A stretch of DNA of 37,509 bases from Marinobacter algicola DG893 (GTDB lineage Bacteria > Pseudomonadota > Gammaproteobacteria > Pseudomonadales > Oleiphilaceae): assembly GCF_000170835.1 (NCBI RefSeq), contig NZ_ABCP01000034.1:1-37509 (forward strand). Direction: 5' to 3'. This document shows, piece by piece, positions 26,590 to 34,798 of this stretch. Position numbers and translations under genes: made by a program. Below the pieces are notes generated by a model. The model searched no databases. It was not told where the DNA came from and worked only from the letters and a program-made list of their open reading frames with translations. How positions within the stretch are numbered: the first letter of the stretch is position 1; every line of letters starts with the position of its first letter.

Positions 26590-27900
26590 TTACTGTCGCC
26601 GCGCCAGCCTGATAAACCGGTGGTGGATCATCCGCACGCCAATGAACACAAGGCCCAGTACAACCGGTATGGCAATGCCCAGAACCAGCGAGGTGTTGAC
26701 GTCGAATCCGGCGTCATCGGCGGACTCCAGCGCCAGCTTCAGCAGTGCCAGCAGGTAGTAGCTGATGACCACCACGGAAAACCCTTCCACCGTATGCTGC
26801 ATCATCAACTGGATTTTTGAGCGCCGGTCCATGGAGCTTAACAGCTGTTGGTTCTGGCTCTGGATCGCCAGTTCCACCCGCGTACGCACCATGTCCGAGG
26901 CCCGGTCCACTCTGCGTGACAGGTCCTCCAGGCGCCCCTTCACCGATTCGCAGGTTTCCACCGCCGGTGTCAGCCGCCGGGTCATGAACTCGGTGATGGT
27001 GAGGTGCCCTGAAAGCTCATCTTCCCGTAACTCTTCCAGGCGGGTCAGTACCAGCTGGTGATAGGCCCTTGTCGCTGAGAAGCGAAAGGTGGCGTGGGCG
27101 CGGAAGGCTTCGATGCGGGCCGCGATGTTGGTCAGATCCGCCAATACATCGCGTTCGTCGATATCCTGATTGTCCGCCAGGGACTGGGTAATCACCGCCA
27201 GCTGTTGGTCCATGTCGTTCAGCGAAGGCGTCATCTCCCGTGCCAGCGGCAGTGACAGTAGTGACATCAGGCGATAGGTTTCGATTTCCATCAGGCGCTG
27301 GGTCAGTCGGCCAAGCTGACTGTCGGACATATCCCGGTTTAGGACCATGAAGCGGCCAAAGCCATCGCTATGGAGCCTGAAGGTGCCCCATACCCGGGCC
27401 TTGCCTTCCCAAGGGCTGCTGCCCACAAGCCGTTCTCCCTCGAACCAGTGGCGTATTTGCGCCAGGTCGGTTTCCGGGCCGCTCGAAGCTTGCTGAAGAT
27501 CAATGTGAAAGGCCGCCACCACGGTACCGGTGAGTGTCTCGAGCCACCCCTTGGGAAGCGATGAGATACCGGTGTCCTGGAACGGCTGATGGTCGTCCTC
27601 CGCATCCAGGTTGATAAACGTATAGGAGGCAAACTCCATGTGCATTTCACGCCGGATACGCAGAGAGCCAAAGGTGGCCTCGTAACAGCTGAGGTCTTCC
27701 CGCGGCTCGGATTGCCCCAGCATGATATGCAGGTCCTGCCAGTGGCGGAACTGGACGGCCCGTTGCTCCGGGGTCGTCAACAGGGCGATGTGGGTAATCT
27801 GCGCCGGGCATGGCAGTACGTGGAACGGCCGGGAATGGAGTTCGTTGTAAAGATCTTCCCGGAGAGGGTGCAGGTCCAGCTGTTTGAGCGGCGGGTTCAA
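26590..27900 (-). CDS. DUF3422 family membrane protein
   Basis: The 436-aa protein matches the DUF3422 family: an N-terminal segment NELHSRPFHVLPCPAQ, a central domain (WFEGERLVGS), an extended helical region (about 200-345) and two C-terminal membrane helices (VVVISYYLLALLKLAL and LVLGIAIPVVLGLVFIGV), ending in a basic tail. It is probably anchored in the inner membrane with the large domain in the cytoplasm. No ATG is in frame near the start; TTG at 27900 with AAAGGA eight bases upstream is the best start. Function of the family is unknown. Its 3' end nearly touches the DUF815 gene. Confidence 0.88.
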   Translation of the reverse strand: MNPPLKQLDLHPLREDLYNELHSRPFHVLPCPAQITHIALLTTPEQRAVQFRHWQDLHIMLGQSEPREDLSCYEATFGSLRIRREMHMEFASYTFINLDAEDDHQPFQDTGISSLPKGWLETLTGTVVAAFHIDLQQASSGPETDLAQIRHWFEGERLVGSSPWEGKARVWGTFRLHSDGFGRFMVLNRDMSDSQLGRLTQRLMEIETYRLMSLLSLPLAREMTPSLNDMDQQLAVITQSLADNQDIDERDVLADLTNIAARIEAFRAHATFRFSATRAYHQLVLTRLEELREDELSGHLTITEFMTRRLTPAVETCESVKGRLEDLSRRVDRASDMVRTRVELAIQSQNQQLLSSMDRRSKIQLMMQHTVEGFSVVVISYYLLALLKLALESADDAGFDVNTSLVLGIAIPVVLGLVFIGVRMIHHRFIRLARRQ

Positions 27901-27982
27901 GACATGGTCCTTTGACGGCGATTGAAAGGCCTATACCAGAACGATAAAGGCTCGCGGGCATTTCCGAAAGACGACTTGTGGC

Positions 27983-30007
27983 TTACGACTCTGGTCGGGG
28001 GCGCGATGGCAACACTACCCTGAATCGCACGCCACCGCCCTCATTGCCAGCCATCACCTGGCCGTTGTGGTGCTCGGCAATCAGTCTGACGATCAACAGG
28101 CCCTGGCCCAGATGCCCTTCCTGCTGGCCGGTCCGCACGGATACGAAGGGGCTGAAAATATCACTGGCGAGGTTCTCCGGCAGAGAAGAGCCCTCGTTGA
28201 AAACACTCAGTTCCAGTTGGCGGGCGTTCTGCGTTAGCCGTACTTCAATGTTTCCCTGTGCTGGCGTGAAATCCCGGGCATTGTCCACCAGTTTGTCCAG
28301 GAGCTGCACCAGCAGTTCCGGGGAGCCGTGGCACCGACAACCGTTATCTGGTCCGATGTAGTGAATGCGGTGATCGGGGTCGAGTTCCTGATAGGCGAGG
28401 GTGGTTTGGGAGGCGACCTCGGCCAGGTCAAAGGTTTCCTTCTCAGCGTGGTCAAAGCTCTGCTCCAGCCGGGCCGCCTCACTCATACCCTGCAGTATCT
28501 GGCTGAGGCGATCCGTGGCGGAGCGGGCTCGCTCGATGTAACTGGTCTGATCAGCCGGGTCTGTGGTTTGTCCCAGATTCTCCAGGGAAGAACGCACCAC
28601 CGCCACCGGGGTTTTCAGTTCGTGGGACAGGCGCCGGGAGAAGCTTTCCAGATAGTCTGTGTAGCCCTGAAGACGGTCCACCATTTGGCTGAATTGCCGC
28701 GACAGGTCGCCCAGTTCGTCCTTCGCTTTTGCCGGTGGCAAGGTGCCCAACACACGGCCATCGTCGTCAACACTGGCACTGACCGCCCGCTGCAGCCGGG
28801 TAATGCGCCAGGACAGCCAACTGGCGTAACCCAGCAGAACCAGCATCAGGCCGACAATCAATAACACGCTGCGGGAAATGACCGAGCCAAGGGTGCTACC
28901 GGACAGCGCCAGCAACTGGTCCAGCGATTCTTCCAGTACCAGCATCCGGCCGTCGTCCAACGGTTGTTTCACCAGCATGTAGGTGTCGCCGTCCCGGTGA
29001 CGAACCAGCCCTTGCGATGGCAGTTCCCCGGCGTCCATGCGATAGGTTTCCGCATTCAGGCGTGAAGGCTCAGGTTGGTAAAAACTCACCAGTGCCCGCA
29101 GTCCGTTCAGGCTGATGCGTTCCAGGATCTGCAGTGGGCTGAGGCTGTCGAACTCGGGCTCGTCGGTTTCGGAATCCCGTGTCTGACGAGCGATTACCCA
29201 GCCGTCCGGCTCCAGAACCCAGGTGCCCTGGCCCGGAGCGATCATGGCCGCAAGTCGGTTTTCGAGTTGTGGCATTCGGGTGACGATCTGGGCTGAGGTA
29301 GGGCCGGCAGAGACGCGTTCATCACCGCTGTTTGCAGGCCTCTCCGCAGGCCATGTCACCTGGAAGCCAAGGCGGGACGAGGGGGCCGGTCGCGGCAATC
29401 TCAATTCAGCCTGGTAGCCGTTGCTGACCGCCTGCCAGTAGCCGCTGATACGATAGTCGGTCGACCCTTCGCGCTCGGGATCAATGGCGTTGATGGCCCC
29501 GGGCGCCTGAGTGCGAATCAGGCGACGGGTTGTCTGTTTCTCGTTGATGACCTGGAGTTGGATCTGGTCATGGGGGTGGCGAGGGTTGCCTGGATTGAAA
29601 AAGTCAGCGGTTCGGCCGCTGACACGAATCAGAAGGTAGAGATGGGTTTGATCGACGGCTGCCTGCCAGGATACCTCGGGTCCGTCTTTGTTGGTGGTCC
29701 GTTGTGTACCCTGCCACTGTTGCCGGGATTCTTCTTCGTCGTATCCGGGCCAGTCATCGCCGTAACCGTCCAGATTCGGGCTGCGGGACAGGAGGTCGGC
29801 GTAGATAACACGGGTGCGCGGCGCAACCGTTGGGGTCCCGGCAAGCTGTTCCGCTGCAAATCCGGCTGTACGTCCGGCCTGACTATGTAACTGACGGGCG
29901 GCCTGGTCACGCAGGGCCTGGTCCAGCTCCAGAACGAACTGCAGGCCCGCCCAGGGAATCAACAGCATCAGAAGGCTGGCAATGAAGAGTTGGCGCTTAA
30001 GGGTCAA
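27983..30007 (-). CDS. pdsS: Dedicated-sortase-system histidine kinase
   Basis: This 674-aa inner-membrane sensor kinase pairs with the response regulator 3 bp upstream, and the two diverge from a sortase-target operon. That is the layout of the proteobacterial dedicated sortase system. A first membrane helix (about 8-26) is followed by a ~350-residue periplasmic part. Residues about 79-220 resemble a CBM9/DOMON-type beta sandwich (NLDGYGDDWPGY at the start, GYQAELRLPRP and LGFQVTW at the end). A second membrane helix (SVLLIVGLMLVLLGY) leads to HAMP, then HisKA with SHELKTP (His462), and a HATPase with LVDNARDF and GHLGQGLLIV. The catalytic core is intact. The signal sensed is unknown; the sandwich fold suggests a carbohydrate or haem-like ligand. 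Confidence 0.88.
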   Translation of the reverse strand: MTLKRQLFIASLLMLLIPWAGLQFVLELDQALRDQAARQLHSQAGRTAGFAAEQLAGTPTVAPRTRVIYADLLSRSPNLDGYGDDWPGYDEEESRQQWQGTQRTTNKDGPEVSWQAAVDQTHLYLLIRVSGRTADFFNPGNPRHPHDQIQLQVINEKQTTRRLIRTQAPGAINAIDPEREGSTDYRISGYWQAVSNGYQAELRLPRPAPSSRLGFQVTWPAERPANSGDERVSAGPTSAQIVTRMPQLENRLAAMIAPGQGTWVLEPDGWVIARQTRDSETDEPEFDSLSPLQILERISLNGLRALVSFYQPEPSRLNAETYRMDAGELPSQGLVRHRDGDTYMLVKQPLDDGRMLVLEESLDQLLALSGSTLGSVISRSVLLIVGLMLVLLGYASWLSWRITRLQRAVSASVDDDGRVLGTLPPAKAKDELGDLSRQFSQMVDRLQGYTDYLESFSRRLSHELKTPVAVVRSSLENLGQTTDPADQTSYIERARSATDRLSQILQGMSEAARLEQSFDHAEKETFDLAEVASQTTLAYQELDPDHRIHYIGPDNGCRCHGSPELLVQLLDKLVDNARDFTPAQGNIEVRLTQNARQLELSVFNEGSSLPENLASDIFSPFVSVRTGQQEGHLGQGLLIVRLIAEHHNGQVMAGNEGGGVRFRVVLPSRPRPES

Positions 30008-30010
30008 AAC

Positions 30011-30712
30011 TCAGGCCTCATGGGCGTTCCAGCGGTAACCCATGCCGTAGGCGGTGTGAATGCCGTCGAAAGCGTCGTCGATCTGCAGGAACTTGCGGCG
30101 TATACGTTTGATATGGGATGTCACTGTATTGTCGTCCAGTACCGTGCTGGCGGCCTCCATCAACTGGTCGCGGCTGCGCACGTGGCCCGGGTGCTGAACC
30201 AGGGAATGCAGCATCCAGAACTCGGTCACCGTCAGGTCGATGGGCTGGCCATTCCATTCCGCGGTCATCCGGTCCACATTCAACGCCAGCCGGCCCCGGT
30301 GCACCACTTCGTCTGGCTGCTTCAGCGCCTCGGCCCAGGCATCGGCGCGTCGCAGCAGGGCGGTCACCCGCGCCAGCAGGTGATCCATGCTCATGTCCTT
30401 GGTGACATAGTCATCGGCGCCCAGCCGCAGGCCGTGAACGGAATCGATGTCACTGTCGCGGGCGGTCAGGAAAATGATCGGCAGGGTTTTGGACAGGCTG
30501 CGCAGGTCCTGGCACAGGGTAAAGCCGCCTTCGGGCTCATCGCCCAGTCCCACGTCAATAATGGCCAGGTCCGGCAGGGCGGTGCGTAACACCTGGAAAG
30601 CACTGGTGCGGTCACCATAGGCAGACACCCGGTATCCCCGGCGCTCGAAGGCGTCACGGTAGTTTTCCCGGATGGCGGGTTCATCTTCAATCAGCACGAT
30701 GTGTCGCTTCAT
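30011..30712 (-). CDS. pdsR: Dedicated-sortase-system response regulator (OmpR family)
   Basis: The 233-aa protein is an OmpR/PhoB-type regulator. The receiver domain has acidic residues Glu9-Asp10 (LIEDEP), phospho-acceptor Asp53 (AIIDVGLG), Thr in FLTARDSD and Lys in YVTKDMS. The C-terminal winged helix (about 125-230) includes LTVTEFWMLHSLVQHPG and TSHIKRIRRKF, followed by the AYGMGYRW hairpin. ATG 30712 is preferred to the TTG extension at 30721. The stop lies 3 bp before the kinase start, so the two are co-transcribed. It is divergent from the sortase-target gene; the 213-bp spacer carries a direct repeat that may be its operator. Confidence 0.92.
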   Translation of the reverse strand: MKRHIVLIEDEPAIRENYRDAFERRGYRVSAYGDRTSAFQVLRTALPDLAIIDVGLGDEPEGGFTLCQDLRSLSKTLPIIFLTARDSDIDSVHGLRLGADDYVTKDMSMDHLLARVTALLRRADAWAEALKQPDEVVHRGRLALNVDRMTAEWNGQPIDLTVTEFWMLHSLVQHPGHVRSRDQLMEAASTVLDDNTVTSHIKRIRRKFLQIDDAFDGIHTAYGMGYRWNAHEA

Positions 30713-30817
30713 AGCCTGCAACCATTCCCCTGTTAATACGGGTTCCTATTTAACCATGGCCTGTGACCAGAACAAGGTAAAGCAGAGGGTTTGCCATAAT
30801 TCATCATTTTTTCATCG

Positions 30818-30846
30818 CCGGATCGTCAGATTGTGACACCGGATCG
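30818..30846. promoter_or_regulatory. Direct repeat CCGGATCG, candidate response-regulator operator
   Basis: CCGGATCG occurs at 30818-30825 and again at 30839-30846, a centre-to-centre distance of 21 bp, that is two helical turns. Between them GTCA-N5-TGAC (30825-30837) is a small palindrome. The site lies between the divergent regulator/kinase operon and the sortase-target gene. OmpR-family regulators bind tandem direct repeats, so this is a plausible site for PdsR, but that is inference. No clear -35/-10 pair was found nearby. Confidence 0.45.
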
Positions 30847-30925
30847 CCGCTTCCATGGGCTGAAATAGTCGCCAGTTGCCACCAGGCGTGCTTTTTCAAC
30901 CACAGTGATACAAGGAAGCGAAACA

Positions 30926-33082
30926 ATGCTGTTGACCAACCTGGGACCCTATTCACCAACCGCCCCGAATGGTGGGCGGCAGATTACTGGTAGTCTGACA
31001 GAGAGTAAGGTCTCTCCCCGGCTTCGACGCTGGCTGGAGGGCATTTCCCTATGGCTGGCAGTGCTGCTTTTCCTGTTTGTGCACCCGGTGTACGCAGAGG
31101 CCTCCGAGACCGGACGCGAAGGCGCCGGTGAGTTTCATTTTGTCGATGATGCCGGCCAGCGACTGGGCTCGGCAACCCTGCTGAACACAGACTACAACGT
31201 AACCGTCAGCGGTTTGATTGCCGACACCCGCTTGCGTCAGAGCTTCCGTAATACCAGCCAGCAGTGGCGGGAAGGCGTGTTCGTGTTCCCGTTGCCGGAC
31301 AATGCGAGCGTGTACGGCATGACCATGACCGCCGGCGAGCGGGTGATTGTGGGCGAGATCCACGAAAAACAGGACGCCAAACGCCAGTACGCCAAGGCGA
31401 AGGAGGAGGGCCGCAAGGTGGCCCGGGTAGACCAGCAACGGCCCAACCTGTTCACCACCCGTATGGCGAATATTCCCCCCGGTGAAACCATCACCGTTGA
31501 ACTCAACTACCAGCAGGCGGTGCGTTACCAGTCCGGTGAGTTCGAACTGCGCCTGCCCACTACGCTGACACCGCGCTACATGCCTGGCCAGGCACTGGAC
31601 AATGAGCCCGCGCAATGGTCCGGCGGTTGGGCCACGCCCACCACGGAAGTGCCGGACGCCGACCAGATCAGCCCTTTTACGGTGCGGCCAGAAGATGTGG
31701 GTCCGGATAGCCATCGCGCAACCATTGCCCTGGAAATCAATGCTGGCCTGCCGGTAAGCCGTGTGTCGAGCCCCAGTCATCGTGTGACCAGTACCTGGAA
31801 TGGCAACACCGTGGAGGTGGCGCCGGAATCCCGGGCCGTGCTGATGGATCGCGACCTGATCGTGCGCTGGGCGCCGGCCCGGGGGATGGAGCCCGCGGCC
31901 GCCGTGTTCCAGGAACATTGGCAGGGTAAGGACTACCTGCTGGCGTTGGTGGTGCCCGGCCTCAATGGCAATCGGAGTCTGCCACGGGAGCTGGTGTTCG
32001 TGATCGACACCTCCGGCTCCATGGCCGGCGAGTCGATCCGACAGGCCCGGCAGGCGTTGTTGCGAGGGCTGGGCACACTCGATGCCGATGATCGCTTCAA
32101 CGTTATCCAGTTCAACAGTCAGACCCACTCACTGTTTATGGAATCGGTGCCTGCCAGTGGCAACAACATTGCCCGGGCACGTCGATACGTGAAAGGGTTG
32201 AACGCCGATGGTGGTACGGAGATGGCTCCGGCACTGGATGCCGCACTCGAGACGAACGGTGATGGTGGCGAGGCGTCCCGCGCCAGGGTCAGGCAGGTGG
32301 TGTTTATTACCGATGGCGCTGTGGGTAATGAAAGCGCGCTCTTCGGGAAAATTCGTGATGGGCTGGGCAGCAGCCGGCTGTTCACCGTGGGCATCGGTTC
32401 TGCCCCCAACATGCACTTCATGCGTGAAGCTGCACGCTATGGCCGCGGTACCTACACCGCCATCAGTGACCTGTCGGATGTGGCGCGCCCGCTGGACGAG
32501 CTGTTCGGTAAGATGGAGGCGCCGGTGCTGACCGATATTGAAGTGAGTTGGCCGGGCCAGGCCGCTGCAACCGAAGCCTTCCCTGGCCGAATTGGCGATC
32601 TGTTCAAGGGAGAGCCCATGGTGCAGGTTGTGCGTGACCTGCCGGCTGAAGGCGCACTCGAGGTTTCCGGGCGTCTTCCGGATGGCAGTCAATGGCAACA
32701 GTCGCTAAGCCTCGAACAGGCCGCCAACGGCAAGGGTCTGCACCGTCACTGGGCAAAACAGAAAATCGATAGCCTGATGGACAGTGGGCTGACCGGCCAG
32801 ATTGATGACGACGCGCGCCAGCATGTGATCCGTCTGGGGCTGGAACATCAGTTGATGACAAAGTACACAAGCTTCCTGGCCCGGGACAAAACCCCGTCCA
32901 GGCCGTCGCAGGAGGCCCTGGAAACCGACAGCGTACCCACACTACTGCCCGCCGGGAGCCAGGGCACCATGTTGCGATACCCCCAGACCGCAACCATGTC
33001 TCCCCTGCTGATCGCCATTGGCCTGCTTGGGCTGATGTTCGCGGCCGCGATCACGCTCCTGAAGAGGAGGGTGTACCCATGA
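30926..33082 (+). CDS. Marine proteobacterial sortase target protein (VIT and VWA domains)
   Basis: The 718-aa protein is the single dedicated substrate of the adjacent sortase. A long signal peptide (hydrophobic core LWLAVLLFLFVHPVYA, cleavage near 57) is followed by a VIT domain (about 66-200, FRNTSQQWREGVFVFPLP). A VWA domain starts near 353 with the MIDAS metal site DTSGSM (361-366) and Thr in GGTEMAPAL. The C-terminus is a sorting signal: YPQTAT (685-690), a hydrophobic helix (about 693-712) and KRR. The motif differs from the LPxTG-like consensus at positions 1 and 5. ATG 30926 has AAGGAAG upstream; GTG 30905 is an alternative. Its stop overlaps the sortase start as ATGA. The product is presumably anchored at the cell envelope, perhaps in a protein-protein or matrix role. 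Confidence 0.9.
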   Translation: MLLTNLGPYSPTAPNGGRQITGSLTESKVSPRLRRWLEGISLWLAVLLFLFVHPVYAEASETGREGAGEFHFVDDAGQRLGSATLLNTDYNVTVSGLIADTRLRQSFRNTSQQWREGVFVFPLPDNASVYGMTMTAGERVIVGEIHEKQDAKRQYAKAKEEGRKVARVDQQRPNLFTTRMANIPPGETITVELNYQQAVRYQSGEFELRLPTTLTPRYMPGQALDNEPAQWSGGWATPTTEVPDADQISPFTVRPEDVGPDSHRATIALEINAGLPVSRVSSPSHRVTSTWNGNTVEVAPESRAVLMDRDLIVRWAPARGMEPAAAVFQEHWQGKDYLLALVVPGLNGNRSLPRELVFVIDTSGSMAGESIRQARQALLRGLGTLDADDRFNVIQFNSQTHSLFMESVPASGNNIARARRYVKGLNADGGTEMAPALDAALETNGDGGEASRARVRQVVFITDGAVGNESALFGKIRDGLGSSRLFTVGIGSAPNMHFMREAARYGRGTYTAISDLSDVARPLDELFGKMEAPVLTDIEVSWPGQAAATEAFPGRIGDLFKGEPMVQVVRDLPAEGALEVSGRLPDGSQWQQSLSLEQAANGKGLHRHWAKQKIDSLMDSGLTGQIDDDARQHVIRLGLEHQLMTKYTSFLARDKTPSRPSQEALETDSVPTLLPAGSQGTMLRYPQTATMSPLLIAIGLLGLMFAAAITLLKRRVYP

Positions 33083-33690
33083 ACCGATTGATTCTGCTGT
33101 TGGCGACGACGTTCGCGACTGTCCTCGCGGTTGGCCTGTGGATTCCGTTCAAGGCGCTGGTGGCGCAGGAGCTTCTGGAGCTGGCCTGGGCCGAGAGCCA
33201 GGCTCGGCAGCAGGAAACCCGGCCCTGGCCCTGGGCAGACACCTGGCCAGTGGCCCGCTTGATGGTGCCTGAAACAGGACAGTCACTGATCGTACTGGAT
33301 GGCGTGCACGGCGAAAGCCTGGCTTTCGGGCCGGGGCAGGTGGTGGGGAACGACGGCCGGGCGGGGCCGGTGGTCATTGCCGGCCACCGTGATACGCATT
33401 TCCGGGGGCTACAACATCTGGAAACCGGCAGCCGGGTAAAACTGCAGAGTCGCGATGGTGATTGGCGTTCATTCCGGGTGGATCGTATTCGCGTTGTCGA
33501 TAGCCGGCACGAGCAGATTAATACCGCACAATTGCCCAGGGATTCGCTGTTGCTGGTGACCTGTTATCCCTTTGATGGCCTGCAGAACAATGGTCCGCTA
33601 CGCTATGTGGTGGAGGCCACAGCCGAGTCACTGGTGACGGCCGATAAAGTCGATAACGCCCTGGCCCGGGAGGCTGTTGCCGGAACCTGA
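33079..33690 (+). CDS. Sortase of the dedicated proteobacterial (marine) type
   Basis: The 203-aa transpeptidase would cut the target's sorting signal and attach the protein to an envelope acceptor. An N-terminal membrane anchor (LILLLATTFATVLAVGLW) places the domain in the periplasm. The catalytic triad is intact: His103 in GHRDTHF, Cys162 in LLVTCYPF, and Arg175 in PLRYVV. The gene overlaps the target gene by 4 bp (ATGA), so enzyme and substrate are translationally coupled. Gram-negative sortases are unusual, and in this system the sortase usually has one substrate. The acceptor molecule in the Gram-negative envelope is unknown. Confidence 0.93.
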   Translation: MNRLILLLATTFATVLAVGLWIPFKALVAQELLELAWAESQARQQETRPWPWADTWPVARLMVPETGQSLIVLDGVHGESLAFGPGQVVGNDGRAGPVVIAGHRDTHFRGLQHLETGSRVKLQSRDGDWRSFRVDRIRVVDSRHEQINTAQLPRDSLLLVTCYPFDGLQNNGPLRYVVEATAESLVTADKVDNALAREAVAGT

Positions 33691-33716
33691 TTTTGGCGTA
33701 CACTTGTGCGCCAAAA
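33691..33716. promoter_or_regulatory. Hairpin at the end of the sortase operon
   Basis: TTTTGGCG (33691-33698) pairs with CGCCAAAA (33709-33716). With one G-U and two inner pairs the stem reaches 11 bp around a 4-nt loop. It begins right after the sortase stop codon. The A-run on the 3' side, in place of a T-run, makes it an atypical terminator; it may be an mRNA-end stabiliser. Confidence 0.5.
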
Positions 33717-33738
33717 AATTGCATCAGGGTTGTCTTCA

Positions 33739-34449
33739 ATGGGAATGCCAAGAAAGCTGCTGGCCTGGCTGATGGTGCCGGTCATCTGTCTGTTCGCGCT
33801 GGTTCTGTATGTTGCCCGGCCTTTCAATCCGGACAACAACCGCTTGCTGGCACGAACGATTGCACGTGTCGGTCGTTCGCTCCTGGGTATGGAGCGCCCC
33901 CTGGAAGGGGCCGACAACATGCCGCAGGATCGGCCCACGGTCGTTATTGCCAATCACCAGCACAACGATGATCTGTTCGTGATGGGGGACTTGCTACCAC
34001 CCCGCACGGTCACAGTGGGCAAATCATCGCTGATATGGATCCCGTTTTTTGGCCAGGTGTTCTGGCTCGGAGGCAATGTCATCCTCAACCGGGGGCGCTC
34101 CCACAAGGCTGTTGCAGTGATGCAGGCGACCAGCGAGGCGATCAGCCGTGACCGCAAGAGTCTCTGGGTCTTTCCGGAGGGCACCCGCAGCCGCGGCCGG
34201 GGCCTGCAATCCTTCAAGAAAGGGGCTTTTCACGCCGCCATTGCCTCCGGTGCCCCCATCACCATGGTCTGCGCCAGTCAGTACTATGATCGTACCTTGG
34301 GGTGGTCTGGTCGTCGCGAACCGGTGGCTATTCGGGTGCTTCCGCCTATTGAAACCGCCGGGCTTACGGTTGCGGATATTCCGCAGTTGATGGCTCAATG
34401 CCATCAGCAAATGGACGCCGCCATTACTGCCTTCGATCCGACTGCCTGA
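33739..34449 (+). CDS. 1-acyl-sn-glycerol-3-phosphate acyltransferase (PlsC-like)
   Basis: The 236-aa membrane-bound acyltransferase would transfer an acyl chain to lysophosphatidic acid in phospholipid synthesis. An N-terminal membrane helix (LMVPVICLFALVLYV) precedes the catalytic NHQHNDD (HX4D, His73-Asp78). Acyl-acceptor binding FPEGTRSRG (Glu147) and the late motif APITMVCAS follow. ATG 33739 has AGGG eight bases upstream; the longer frame from 33706 would start inside the hairpin. It resembles PlsC, but such proteins also include lyso-ornithine-lipid and other acyltransferases, so the acceptor is not certain. It is probably transcribed from its own promoter or by read-through from the sortase operon. 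Confidence 0.88.
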   Translation: MGMPRKLLAWLMVPVICLFALVLYVARPFNPDNNRLLARTIARVGRSLLGMERPLEGADNMPQDRPTVVIANHQHNDDLFVMGDLLPPRTVTVGKSSLIWIPFFGQVFWLGGNVILNRGRSHKAVAVMQATSEAISRDRKSLWVFPEGTRSRGRGLQSFKKGAFHAAIASGAPITMVCASQYYDRTLGWSGRREPVAIRVLPPIETAGLTVADIPQLMAQCHQQMDAAITAFDPTA

Positions 34450-34461
34450 GAGCGTTTCAGG

Positions 34462-34518
34462 AGACTGCCCGTGTCATTCGCGGAAGTGCTTGAAGCGTCA
34501 GGCAAAACAGGGCAGTCT
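34462..34518. repeat. 9-bp inverted repeat in the leader of the GlsB-like gene
   Basis: AGACTGCCC (34462-34470) is mirrored by GGGCAGTCT (34510-34518) with 39 nt between. It starts 12 bp after the acyltransferase stop and lies 35 bp before the GlsB-like start. It could form a long hairpin acting as terminator or leader structure; no T-run directly proves either. Confidence 0.35.
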
Positions 34519-34553
34519 TTCGGGGACTGTTTCGCTGCTCGGAGATGCATGCA

Positions 34554-34796
34554 ATGAATCTGATTCTGTTCCTGATTATTGGTGGTGTGGCCGGTTGGCT
34601 GGCCGGCCTGATCATGAAAGGCCGAGGCTTCGGCGTACTGGCCAACATCGGTATCGGTATTGTCGGGTCCGTTCTGGGCGGTTTCGTTTTCCGTCTGCTG
34701 GGCCTGGCTGCACAGGGCGCCATTGGTGAACTGGTTACCGCCACAGTGGGTGCTGTGTTGCTGCTGGCGGTTGTCAGCGCGATCAAGAAGGCCTGA
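34554..34796 (+). CDS. GlsB/YeaQ/YmgE family stress-response membrane protein
   Basis: The 80-aa protein consists almost entirely of three short membrane helices separated by Gly-rich turns: LFLIIGGVAGWLAGLIM, IGIGIVGSVLGGFVF and TATVGAVLLLAVVSAI. It ends in a lysine pair. This is the transglycosylase-associated (GlsB/YeaQ/YmgE) family, often induced in stress or stationary phase; its biochemical role is unknown. ATG 34554 has GGAGA eight bases upstream. The MAPEG gene follows after 2 bp, so they form an operon. Confidence 0.92.
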   Translation: MNLILFLIIGGVAGWLAGLIMKGRGFGVLANIGIGIVGSVLGGFVFRLLGLAAQGAIGELVTATVGAVLLLAVVSAIKKA

Positions 34797-34798
34797 TT

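Noticed and set aside
31049..32128. A 359-codon open frame antisense to the sortase target gene
   Set aside because: Low-complexity His/Gln-rich product and full overlap with an unambiguous VIT/VWA gene; judged a shadow.
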